Source: Burkholderia lata
GTDB taxonomy: Bacteria > Pseudomonadota > Gammaproteobacteria > Burkholderiales > Burkholderiaceae
Direction: 5' to 3'
DNA: 64,000 nucleotides
Assembly (NCBI RefSeq): GCF_000012945.1
Contig: NC_007509.1
Location: 868,001-932,000 of the forward strand
Every line of letters starts with the position of its first letter. Position 1 is the stretch's first letter. This document shows, in pieces, positions 9,465-16,978 of this stretch. A model generated the notes under the pieces. That model was given only the letters and a program-made list of their open reading frames with translations. It did not search any database and was not told the origin of the DNA. The position numbers were made by a program, and so were the translations under genes.

Positions 9465-9846
9465 GGGAATTCCTCGGGGCCGTCGCAACGCGACGCATCG
9501 CGTTCGTGGGACGGCACGGATATGAAAGGCGCGGCTCGAGGCCGCCATTGCATCGCGGTCGCTTCCGGCAGGCGGCGGGTTGCCGCCACGCACCGGTTCT
9601 TTCGCGAACCCTCGTATCGTAGGTCCCGATTTGCATTACTCAAGCGTACAAAACTGACAACAGTTGTATGCGCACCTTAACAATCAACGCGTCATGCAGC
9701 GCTGCCCCGCTTTCGCGCATCGCATCGCTCTGTAAAGTATGGCTTAACACTGAAGTTGTCTTTGGGCGATATATCCGGATCAATTTCCTGCCTATGATGG
9801 GTTCATACCGCTTCACTCGAGCCACTCATCACCGGAGTTACCGATC
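9465..9846. promoter_or_regulatory. Divergent control region with imperfect dyad at 9644-9671
   Basis: Gene-free 382 bases, A+T-rich compared with the flanks. Bases 9644-9671 read GCGTACAA, 12 bases, TTGTATGC: an 8-bp inverted repeat with one mismatch, which contains a nested AACTG/CAGTT repeat. It lies 180 bases upstream of both diverging starts and is a candidate operator. The regulator is not identified. Confidence 0.45.
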
Positions 9847-10761
9847 ATGCAAAAAGTCAGCTTCAAGAACCTGAACGGCCAGGGCATCACGATTGCCGCC
9901 GTCATCCACTTCCCGGAAGGTTTCGATCAAGGCAAGCATTACCCGGCCGTGGTCGTCGCTCACCCGGGCGGCGGCGTGAAGGAGCAGACCGCCGGCCTGT
10001 ACGCGAAGAAGCTGGCCGAGCACGGCCTCGTCGCGATCGCGTTCGACGCGTCGTATCAGGGCGAAAGCACCGGTGAGCCGCGCCAACTCGAGAACCCTTA
10101 CGTCCGTACCGAAGACGTCAGTGCCGTGGTCGACTACCTGACCACGCTGCCGTATGTCGACGCCGAGCGGATCGGCGCGATGGGCATCTGCGCAGGTGGC
10201 GGCTATGCGGCGAACGCGGCCATCAACGACCGGCGCATCAAGGCGCTCGGCACCGTCAGCGCAGTAAACATCGGCTCGATGTTCCGCAACGGCTGGGAAA
10301 ACACCGTCAAGGATGCCGAAGCAATTCCATACGTCGCGGCCGGTTCGCAGGCACGCACCGGCGACGCATCCGGCGCGCAGCTCGCCACGCTGCCGCTCGC
10401 GCCGATGCGCAAGGAAGACGCGCCGAACAAGGAACTGGAAGAAGCATGGGAGTACTACCATACGCCGCGCTGCGCGCATCCGAACGCACCCGGCTTCATG
10501 ACTGCCCGCAGCCTCAACCAGATCATCACGTACGACGCGTACCACAAGGCTGAAGCGTTCCTCACGCAGCCGCTGCAGATCGTGGCCGGCAGCGTCGCGG
10601 GCAGCAAGTGGATGAGCGACGACCTGCTCGCCCGCGCGGCCAGCGCCGACAAGCACCTGCACGTGGTCGAAGGCGCGAACCACATGTCGCTATACGACGT
10701 GCCGCAGTTCGTCGACGAAGCCGTTGCCGTGCTCGCGCCGTTCTTCAACGGCAAGCTGTAG
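9847..10761 (+). CDS. Alpha/beta hydrolase, dienelactone-hydrolase-like with Cys nucleophile
   Basis: Cytoplasmic alpha/beta hydrolase of 304 residues. The N-terminal part has VVVAHPGGGVKEQTAGLYA (oxyanion region) and the nucleophile elbow reads GICAGGG, with Cys115 where most family members have Ser. The histidine lies in EGANHMSLYD near the C-terminus. A Cys nucleophile is the rule in dienelactone hydrolases, so a lactone or activated ester is a reasonable substrate class, but this subfamily is broad and the true activity is unknown. It is divergent from an old yellow enzyme, which may supply or consume the same compound. A 12-bp hairpin follows the gene. Confidence 0.85.
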   Translation: MQKVSFKNLNGQGITIAAVIHFPEGFDQGKHYPAVVVAHPGGGVKEQTAGLYAKKLAEHGLVAIAFDASYQGESTGEPRQLENPYVRTEDVSAVVDYLTTLPYVDAERIGAMGICAGGGYAANAAINDRRIKALGTVSAVNIGSMFRNGWENTVKDAEAIPYVAAGSQARTGDASGAQLATLPLAPMRKEDAPNKELEEAWEYYHTPRCAHPNAPGFMTARSLNQIITYDAYHKAEAFLTQPLQIVAGSVAGSKWMSDDLLARAASADKHLHVVEGANHMSLYDVPQFVDEAVAVLAPFFNGKL

Positions 10762-10822
10762 CGCGCGCATCCACACGGCACGGCACCGCGCCACGGCGGC
10801 CGGATCGTGCGACGTGAACGAC

Positions 10823-10853
10823 GGCCGGCTTGCCTCCCCCGGGCAAGCCGGCC
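10823..10853 (+). terminator. Hairpin terminator candidate after the hydrolase
   Basis: Perfect 12-bp stem GGCCGGCTTGCC / GGCAAGCCGGCC with a 7-base loop, 60 bases after the hydrolase stop. There is no clear T-run, so it may act with Rho or as an RNA 3'-end stabiliser. Confidence 0.5.
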
Positions 10854-11075
10854 GCATGCGTTGGGGCATTGATGCCGTCATGCTTGCGGATCGGCGTCGC
10901 GACAGATGCCGCGCAGGAATGCGCCCGCTGCCGCAATGCGCTCGCCCTCCTTCAGCCCGCAAGCGGCCCCCTGCACGCGGCCGCTTCCCGCCCCTGGCTC
11001 ACGCCACACGCCGCCTCCCCTCCCGCACAGCATCTCCGTATAAACCCCAATGACGGTCTCGCGATTTGAGCGCCA

Positions 11076-11108
11076 AACTAACTACCAGTTGTTAGGTTGA
11101 TGCCTAAC
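11076..11108. promoter_or_regulatory. TetR-type operator candidate A (double dyad)
   Basis: Two overlapping inverted repeats just before the CoA-ester lyase: CTAAC-N8-GTTAG at 11078-11095, and a perfect GTTAGG-N6-CCTAAC at 11091-11108. Read on the reverse strand the first is CCTAACAACTGGTAGTTAG, which matches the sites at 33438 and 40591. Position 39-70 bases before the start fits repression of the cluster. The remaining part of 10762-11146 holds a hairpin and no gene. Confidence 0.6.
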
Positions 11109-11146
11109 GATGAATCAGGCGACCCCATCAACAGGCCAAGACCATC

Positions 11147-12034
11147 ATGACGACGCAGATGAAACCCATCCGTTCCTTCCTCTTCGTTCCAGGCAACAAG
11201 CCGACCTGGATCGAGAAGTCCATCCAATCGAAAGCCGATGCGCTGATCCTCGATCTCGAGGACAGCGTGCCGCCCGCACAGAAAGTCGAGGCGCGTGAAA
11301 TCGTCCGGTCGAAGCTCGCGTGGCTGGCCGAGCAGAAGCAGCGCATCTGGGTGCGCATCAACCGCAGCGCGCACCTTTACGACTTCGACGACATCCTCGC
11401 GATCGTGAACCCGGTCGTCGAAGGCATCGTGATTTCGAAGCCCTGCGGCCCGGAAGACATCCACACGGTGTCGTCGATGCTGGCCGAAGCCGAATACCGC
11501 GCGGGCGTCCCGGTCGGCCATACGAAGGTGATCCCGCTGCTGGAAACCGCTCGTTCGCTGGAGCTCGCGTACGACATCGCGCAGCACGAGCGCGTACCGG
11601 CCATCGTCGGCGCCACCGCGAAAAATGCCGACGTAGCCCGCGCCCTGAAGACCGTGTGGTCGCTCGAAGGCCGCGAGACCCAGTACCTGAAATCGCGCAT
11701 CGTGATGGCCGCGCGCGCCGCCGGCAAGCTGCCGATCGGCGGCGTGTGGCAGCAGGTGCACGACCTCGAAGGACTGAAGGTGTCGTCGGCGAACGACCGC
11801 CAGCTCGGCATGAGCGGCGAGCTGGTGCTGCATCCGTCGAACGTCGAGATCGTCAACCGCACCTACAGCCCGACCGAAGAGGACGTGGCGTTCTACCAAG
11901 GCATGATCGACGCGCTGGACCAGGCCCAGGCCGAAGGGCGCGCATCGTGCATCTACGACGGCGAGCACATCGACATCGCCCACGCGAAAACGGCGCGCGA
12001 AATCATCGAACTCGCCGAGTCGTTCAATCGCTGA
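11147..12034 (+). CDS. CoA-ester lyase (HpcH/HpaI, citrate lyase beta-like)
   Basis: Mg-dependent aldol-type lyase of 295 residues, cleaving a 3-hydroxyacyl-CoA such as malyl-, methylmalyl- or citramalyl-CoA into two products. Family marks are RSFLFVPGNKP at the N-terminus, LDLEDSVPP with the metal-binding Asp/Glu, WVRINR, the PLLET block and KLCIHP-equivalent GELVLHPSNV near the end. It begins a forward cluster with MaoC, acyl-CoA dehydrogenase and CoA-transferase genes, and has a TetR-type operator candidate directly upstream. It is a distant paralog of the lyase at 25616, so the window holds two parallel pathways. The exact acyl-CoA is unknown. Confidence 0.88.
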   Translation: MTTQMKPIRSFLFVPGNKPTWIEKSIQSKADALILDLEDSVPPAQKVEAREIVRSKLAWLAEQKQRIWVRINRSAHLYDFDDILAIVNPVVEGIVISKPCGPEDIHTVSSMLAEAEYRAGVPVGHTKVIPLLETARSLELAYDIAQHERVPAIVGATAKNADVARALKTVWSLEGRETQYLKSRIVMAARAAGKLPIGGVWQQVHDLEGLKVSSANDRQLGMSGELVLHPSNVEIVNRTYSPTEEDVAFYQGMIDALDQAQAEGRASCIYDGEHIDIAHAKTAREIIELAESFNR

Positions 12035-12066
12035 TCGCTTCCCGGACACCCAAGGAGACAGAAAAA

Positions 12067-12528
12067 ATGGCAGGCCTTTACTTCGAAGAATTCAAGCCCG
12101 GCATGGTGATCGAGCATGCGATCCGCCGCACCGTGACCGAAACCGATAACGTGCTGTTTTCGGCGATGACCTACAACTGCGCGCCGCTGCACATCGATGC
12201 CGAATACAGCAAGAACACGATGTACGGCCAGCGCCTCGTGAACAGCATGTTCCTGCTCGCGCTGGTGGCCGGCATCACCGTGTACGAAACCACGCTCGGC
12301 ACGACGCTCGGCAATCTCGGCTTCGGCGAAATCGCGTTCCCCAAGCCCACTTTTCACGGCGACACGATTCGCGTGGAAACCGAAATCGTCGACACGCGGC
12401 TGTCGAAGAGCCGCACCGATTCGGGCATCGTCACGTTCAAGCACGTCGCGAAGAACCAGCGCGACGAGATCGTGTGCACGGCCGTGCGGACGGGCCTGAT
12501 GATGTTGCGCCCGGCCGGCAACGCGTAA
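12067..12528 (+). CDS. MaoC-family acyl-CoA hydratase
   Basis: Single hot-dog-fold hydratase of 153 residues, similar in pattern to one half of mesaconyl-CoA hydratase-type proteins. The sequence TVTETDNVLFSAMTYNCAP gives the acidic and polar active-site segment in which D-x-N-x-x-H is reduced to APLHIDAEY with its histidine, and FPKPTFHGDTIRVETEI is the conserved second half. It lies 32 bases after the lyase, behind an AAGGAGA ribosome site, and 24 bases before the acyl-CoA dehydrogenase. In the cluster it would hydrate the enoyl-CoA made by the dehydrogenase to give the hydroxyacyl-CoA cleaved by the lyase. This order of steps is inference. Confidence 0.85.
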   Translation: MAGLYFEEFKPGMVIEHAIRRTVTETDNVLFSAMTYNCAPLHIDAEYSKNTMYGQRLVNSMFLLALVAGITVYETTLGTTLGNLGFGEIAFPKPTFHGDTIRVETEIVDTRLSKSRTDSGIVTFKHVAKNQRDEIVCTAVRTGLMMLRPAGNA

Positions 12529-12552
12529 CGGCGCCCTGCAGGAGAATCGATC

Positions 12553-13719
12553 ATGAACTACCAGCTCACAGCCGACCAGCAGGCGATCGTCGACGCCGCA
12601 CAAAAGATCTGTGCGGACTTTCCGCTCGAATACTGGCGCAACAAGGACAAGAATCATCAGTTCCCGCATGAATTCTTCGACGCGGTCGCGAGCGGCGGCT
12701 GGCTCGGCATCTGCATGCCGGAAGACGTCGGCGGCGCGAATCTCGGCGTGACGGAGGCCGCGCTCTTCATGCGCACGGTCGCCGAATGCGGCGGCCAGGC
12801 GGCGGCGTCCACCATCCACATGAACATCTTTGGCCTGCAGCCGGTCGTGCATTTCGGCTCGGACGCGCAGAAGCAAGCGTGGCTGCCGCCGTTCACGCGC
12901 GGCGAGCACAAGGCTTGCTTCGCGGTGACCGAGCCGGACACCGGCCTCGACACGACGAAGCTGAAGGTCGTCGCGAAGAAGCAACCCGACGGCAATTACC
13001 TGATCTCGGGCAAGAAAGTCTTCATCTCGACCGCGCAAGTGGCCGACCACATGCTGATCCTCGCGCGCACCACGCCGATCGAGCAGGTAAAAAAACACAG
13101 CGAAGGGCTGAGCCTGTTCTATACGAAGCTCGATCGCCGATATGTCGACATCCGCGAGATCGACAAGCTCGGCCGCGCGGCGGTCGACACCAACGAACTC
13201 TTCATCGACGACCTGCCGGTGTCGAAGGACGAACTGATCGGCGAGGAAGGCAAGGGCCTGAGCTACATCTTCCACGGGATGAATGCGGAGCGCGTGCTGG
13301 TGGCGGTCGAGCAGGTCGGCATCGGTCGCGCGGTGCTCAATCTCGCGACGCAGTACGCGAAAGAGCGCGTCGTGTTCGGCCGCCCGATCGGCCAGAACCA
13401 GGGCGTCCAGCATCCGCTGGCGCGCAACTGGGCCGAGCTGGAAGCGGCGAACCATATGATCTTTGCGGCCGCCGACCTGTACGACCGCGGGCAGTCGTGC
13501 GGCTCCGAGGCGAACGCCGCGAAGCTGCTGGCATCCGAGGCGTGCATGAACGCATGCCAGACCGCAATCCTCACGCACGGCGGCTTCGGCTATGCGAAGG
13601 AGTACCACGTCGAGCGGTTCATGCGGGAAGCGTGGATCGGCTACATTGCCCCTGTCACCCCGCAACTCATTCTGTCGAACATCGCTGAACGCAAGCTCGG
13701 ATTGCCGAAGTCCTACTAA
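12553..13719 (+). CDS. Acyl-CoA dehydrogenase
   Basis: FAD-dependent acyl-CoA dehydrogenase of 388 residues that would introduce an alpha,beta double bond and pass electrons to electron-transfer flavoprotein. Seen are the N-terminal helical domain, ACFAVTEPDTGLDTTKL (FAD/substrate loop), GKKVFISTAQVADHML, the [19 protein letters not shown] block and the C-terminal HGGFGYAKEYHVERFMRE with the glutamate of the catalytic-base region. It is clearly a paralog of the enzyme at 20575 (shared CADFPLEYW, GWLGICMPED pattern). A good AGGAG site precedes ATG. The substrate is probably a branched or dicarboxylic acyl-CoA, judging by the lyase and CaiB neighbours. Confidence 0.92.
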   Translation: MNYQLTADQQAIVDAAQKICADFPLEYWRNKDKNHQFPHEFFDAVASGGWLGICMPEDVGGANLGVTEAALFMRTVAECGGQAAASTIHMNIFGLQPVVHFGSDAQKQAWLPPFTRGEHKACFAVTEPDTGLDTTKLKVVAKKQPDGNYLISGKKVFISTAQVADHMLILARTTPIEQVKKHSEGLSLFYTKLDRRYVDIREIDKLGRAAVDTNELFIDDLPVSKDELIGEEGKGLSYIFHGMNAERVLVAVEQVGIGRAVLNLATQYAKERVVFGRPIGQNQGVQHPLARNWAELEAANHMIFAAADLYDRGQSCGSEANAAKLLASEACMNACQTAILTHGGFGYAKEYHVERFMREAWIGYIAPVTPQLILSNIAERKLGLPKSY

Positions 13720-13764
13720 GCGCGGCCATCCGCCGGCGGTTCCCGCATCGGGCATCGCCGGATC

Positions 13765-13802
13765 GCGGTCGGTGCCGGCCATGCAGGCCGGGCACCGACC
13801 GC
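13765..13802 (+). terminator. Long intercistronic hairpin between dehydrogenase and CaiB gene
   Basis: Stem of 16 bp with one bulged G: GCGGTCGGTGCCGGCC pairs across an ATGCA loop with GGCC-G-GGCACCGACCGC. It fills most of the 105-base gap inside the forward cluster. No T-run follows, so it may be a partial terminator, an attenuator or a processing site that separates expression of the first three genes from the rest. Confidence 0.5.
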
Positions 13803-13824
13803 ACACAAGATTCAGGAGACAAGC

Positions 13825-15063
13825 ATGTCAGCTGCAAGACCTCTGGACGGCATTCGCGTCCTCGATTTGACCGTGGCGTTGGCCGGCCCCTACGGATCGC
13901 TGTTGCTGGGTGGAATGGGCGCCGAAGTCATCCGTGTCGAGTCCCCCGGTGGCGGCGATATTGCGCGCAACAATCCCCCGTACGTCGGCAAGGATGGCGT
14001 CCACTTCGGCGTGAAGGGCGACGACGAAGTGTCGCTGACCATTCTCAACCGCGCACGCAACAAGAAGAGCATCACGCTCGACCTGAAATCCGAACAGGGT
14101 CGCGCGCTGTTCATGGAACTGGTCAAGGAATCCGACGTCGTCATCGAGAACGCGAGCGAAGGCGTCACGGCCCGCCTGGGCGTGGATTACGAAAGCGTGC
14201 GCCAGGTCAACCCGAAGATCGTCTATGCGTCGATCAAGGCGTTCGGCGAACCGAGCCCATACAAGAACCTGAAAGGCATGGACATCATCGTCCAGGCGCT
14301 GTCGGGGATCATGGACGTGACCGGCTTCGCCGATGGCCCGCCGACACGCTCGGGCCTGCCGATCGCCGACCTGATCGCGCCGCTGTATGCGGTCAACGGC
14401 ATCCTCGCGGCATTGATTCACCGCGGCCGGACCGGCGTCGGCCAGTGCGTGCAGGTATCGATGCTCGATTGCCTCGCATCGCTCGTGGCCGAGGAGCATT
14501 TCGACGTGTTCCTCAAGCACGGTTACGCGAAGCGGTCGGGCAACTTCCAGGATCGGCTGGTGCCGTTCGGCGTGTACGGCACGCGCGACGGCTATGTGGC
14601 GATGGTGGCCTTCCAGCCCGACTGGTTCCAGAACCTGATGGAAGCCGTGGGCCGGCCCGAGATGGCCACCGATCCGCGCTACGCGACACGCGGCCCACGC
14701 ATGAAGCATGCGACCGAGATCAACGCGATCATCGAGGCGTGGACGCGCCGCCACACGACGGAAGAAGTGATCGCCGAGCTGCAGGTCAAGCGCGGCGTGC
14801 CGGCCGCCCCGGTACGCTCGCCGCTCGACGTGCTCAAGGATCCGGTGCTGCAGGAGCGCGGCGCCGTGGTGCGGCTCGAGCACCCGGGCCTCGCCGACGT
14901 CAACGCGATGGGCATGGGCCTGCCGATCAAGCTGTCCGGGACGCCTGTACAGTTCGACCAGCCCGCGCAGGCACTCGGCGCCGCCAACGACGAGATCTAC
15001 CGGGAGCTGCTCAAGCTGCCGGAAGAGCGACTGCAACAACTGCGCGACGCGGGAGTGATCTGA
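13825..15063 (+). CDS. CaiB/BaiF (family III) CoA-transferase
   Basis: Family III CoA-transferase of 412 residues, moving CoA from a donor such as succinyl-CoA to a carboxylic acid acceptor. Landmarks are LDLTVALAGPYGSLLLGGMGAEVIRVESP, RNKKSITLDLKSEQG, the KGMDIIVQALSGIMDVTG region with the catalytic aspartate (Asp in GMD), and ADLIAPLYAVNGILAALIHR. The start follows AGGAGA. It is separated from the dehydrogenase by a strong hairpin and from the racemase-like gene by two bases. A dicarboxylate acceptor is likely in this context but is not proven. Confidence 0.9.
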   Translation: MSAARPLDGIRVLDLTVALAGPYGSLLLGGMGAEVIRVESPGGGDIARNNPPYVGKDGVHFGVKGDDEVSLTILNRARNKKSITLDLKSEQGRALFMELVKESDVVIENASEGVTARLGVDYESVRQVNPKIVYASIKAFGEPSPYKNLKGMDIIVQALSGIMDVTGFADGPPTRSGLPIADLIAPLYAVNGILAALIHRGRTGVGQCVQVSMLDCLASLVAEEHFDVFLKHGYAKRSGNFQDRLVPFGVYGTRDGYVAMVAFQPDWFQNLMEAVGRPEMATDPRYATRGPRMKHATEINAIIEAWTRRHTTEEVIAELQVKRGVPAAPVRSPLDVLKDPVLQERGAVVRLEHPGLADVNAMGMGLPIKLSGTPVQFDQPAQALGAANDEIYRELLKLPEERLQQLRDAGVI

Positions 15064-15065
15064 TC

Positions 15066-16232
15066 ATGCCCGCAGCCCCCTCCCGTTCCGGCCCGTTGGC
15101 CGGCATCAAGATCGTCGAGATCGCGGGCATCGGCCCCGGGCCGCTGGCCGCGATGTTCCTCGCCGACCTCGGTGCCACCGTGATCCGCGTCGATCGCAAG
15201 GAGCCGTCCGGCATCGGCGCACCGCGCCCGGTGCAGTTCGATCTCGGGCTGCGCAACCGCAAGTCGATTCGCGTCGACCTGAAGGATCCGGCCGCCGTCG
15301 ACATGGTGCTCGACCTGATCGCCAACGCCGACGCGCTGATCGAAGGGTTTCGCCCCGGCGTGATGGAGCGCCTCGGCCTCGGGCCCGAACCGTGCCTCGC
15401 GCGCAACCCGCGCCTCGTCTACGGCCGCGTGACCGGCTGGGGGCAGGACGGCCCGCTGTCGCAGGTGGCCGGGCACGACCTGAACTACATCTCGATCACC
15501 GGCGCACTGCACGCGATGGGCCGCGCGGGGCAAGCGCCAACGCCACCGCTCAACGTGCTCGGCGACTATGCGGGCGGCTCACTGTATCTCGCGTTCGGGC
15601 TGCTCGCGGGCATCCTCGAAGCGCGCGGCTCCGGCCAGGGCCAGGTGGTAGACGCCGCGATGGTGGACGGTGTCGCGTCGATCATGACGGTGACGATGGG
15701 CCTGCATGCGGCCGGCATGCTCGACAAAGCGCGCGGCACCAACCTGCTCGACACCGGCGCACCGTTCTACGAGGTCTACGTGTGCGCCGACGGCAAGTAC
15801 GTGAGCGTCGGCCCCATCGAAGGCAAGTTCTACCGGTTGCTGCTCGAACACCTCGACCTGCAGGATCACCCGCTGCTGCAGGCGCAGATGGATCGTGCGC
15901 AGTGGCCGCAGGCCAAGCAGGTTTTCGCCGAAAAATTCAGGGAGCGCACGCGTGACGAGTGGACACAACGGCTCGGCCATCTCGACGCGTGCGTGGCGCC
16001 CGTACTCGACTTCGACGAAGCGCCGAGCCATCCGCACCTCCACGCACGCGGCACGTTCGTCGACCTCGACGGCGTGACGCACCCGGCGCCCGGCCCGCGC
16101 TTTTCGCGCACGCCGGCCGCACGGCCCGAGGCGCCCGCGGCACCGACGACCGACAACGCGATCGCCGCGCTGCAGGGCTGGCTGCCCGACGCGCAGATCG
16201 ACGCCTGTCGCGCGCGAGGCACCTTCATCTGA
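15066..16232 (+). CDS. Alpha-methylacyl-CoA racemase-like CaiB-family protein
   Basis: CaiB-fold protein of 388 residues whose details match alpha-methylacyl-CoA racemase rather than a transferase. The segment GRVTGWGQDGPLSQVAGHD carries the racemase histidine (GHDLNYI), and NVLGDYAGG carries the paired aspartate; FYEVYVCADGKYVSVG follows. Racemases of this type invert the alpha-methyl centre of 2-methylacyl-CoAs so that the S form can be dehydrogenated. It starts two bases after the CaiB transferase stop, so translation is probably coupled. A branched 2-methyl substrate for the cluster is a fair inference from this gene. A simple CoA-transferase role remains possible. Confidence 0.82.
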   Translation: MPAAPSRSGPLAGIKIVEIAGIGPGPLAAMFLADLGATVIRVDRKEPSGIGAPRPVQFDLGLRNRKSIRVDLKDPAAVDMVLDLIANADALIEGFRPGVMERLGLGPEPCLARNPRLVYGRVTGWGQDGPLSQVAGHDLNYISITGALHAMGRAGQAPTPPLNVLGDYAGGSLYLAFGLLAGILEARGSGQGQVVDAAMVDGVASIMTVTMGLHAAGMLDKARGTNLLDTGAPFYEVYVCADGKYVSVGPIEGKFYRLLLEHLDLQDHPLLQAQMDRAQWPQAKQVFAEKFRERTRDEWTQRLGHLDACVAPVLDFDEAPSHPHLHARGTFVDLDGVTHPAPGPRFSRTPAARPEAPAAPTTDNAIAALQGWLPDAQIDACRARGTFI

Positions 16233-16244
16233 GACCCGACTGAC

Positions 16245-16931
16245 ATGACCACCCCTACTCCCGAGCTCGCGGCGCTGGATCGCCTGACGAGCGGCCGCTC
16301 CACCTGTCGCGCGTACCGGCACGACGCGCTGGACGTCGAGCTGATCCGCAGCATCGTCGCCATGGCCAGCCGCTCGGCGTCGTGGTGCAACGTGCAACCG
16401 TGGCAACTCGTGATCACCGAAACCGCGGAAAGCACCGAGCGCTTTCGCGACGCGCTGATGCAGCGGGTCCAGGATCATCCGGAGAACGAATCGGATCTGC
16501 CGTTCCCGCCGAGCTACCAGGGCATCTACGGCGAGCGCCGGCGCGGCGCCGGCATTGCGCTCTATGCGTCGCTGGGCATCGGCCCGAAGGACCGCGAGCG
16601 CAGCGCCGAGCAGGCATTCCGCAACTTCCGCCTGTTCGATGCGCCGCACGTGGCGATCGTCACGGTGCCGGCGGAACTGGGCCCGTATGCCCTCGTCGAT
16701 GCAGGCGGCTTCGTGTCGTCGTTCCTGCTCGCGGCCTATGCGCACGGCGTCGCCACCACGCCGCAGGGCGCACTGGCCCGCCATGCGCATTTCGTCCGCG
16801 ACTATTTCGACATCCCGGATACACAGCACATGATCTGCGCGATCTCGTTCGGTTACGCGGAAGACGAACACCCGGTCAACCGGTTCCGCACCACCCGCGC
16901 CGGTGTGGACGACCTGACGCGTTTCGCGTGA
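16245..16931 (+). CDS. Nitroreductase-family flavoprotein
   Basis: FMN-dependent nitroreductase-fold protein of 228 residues. RSTCRAYR near the N-terminus is the FMN phosphate-binding RxSxRxF-type motif, SASWCNVQPW is the second FMN-contact segment, and GVATTPQGALARH plus SFGYAEDEHPVNRFRTTR close the fold. It lies 12 bases after the racemase-like gene and 47 before the acyl-CoA synthetase, so it is part of the same transcript. Its job in an acyl-CoA pathway is not clear; it could be a reductase of an enone or nitro compound upstream of CoA activation. There is no direct evidence for the substrate. Confidence 0.85.
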   Translation: MTTPTPELAALDRLTSGRSTCRAYRHDALDVELIRSIVAMASRSASWCNVQPWQLVITETAESTERFRDALMQRVQDHPENESDLPFPPSYQGIYGERRRGAGIALYASLGIGPKDRERSAEQAFRNFRLFDAPHVAIVTVPAELGPYALVDAGGFVSSFLLAAYAHGVATTPQGALARHAHFVRDYFDIPDTQHMICAISFGYAEDEHPVNRFRTTRAGVDDLTRFA

Positions 16932-16978
16932 GCGTGGCACGCTGTGCACGATCGAGATCGATGCAAGGAGATGCGAGC

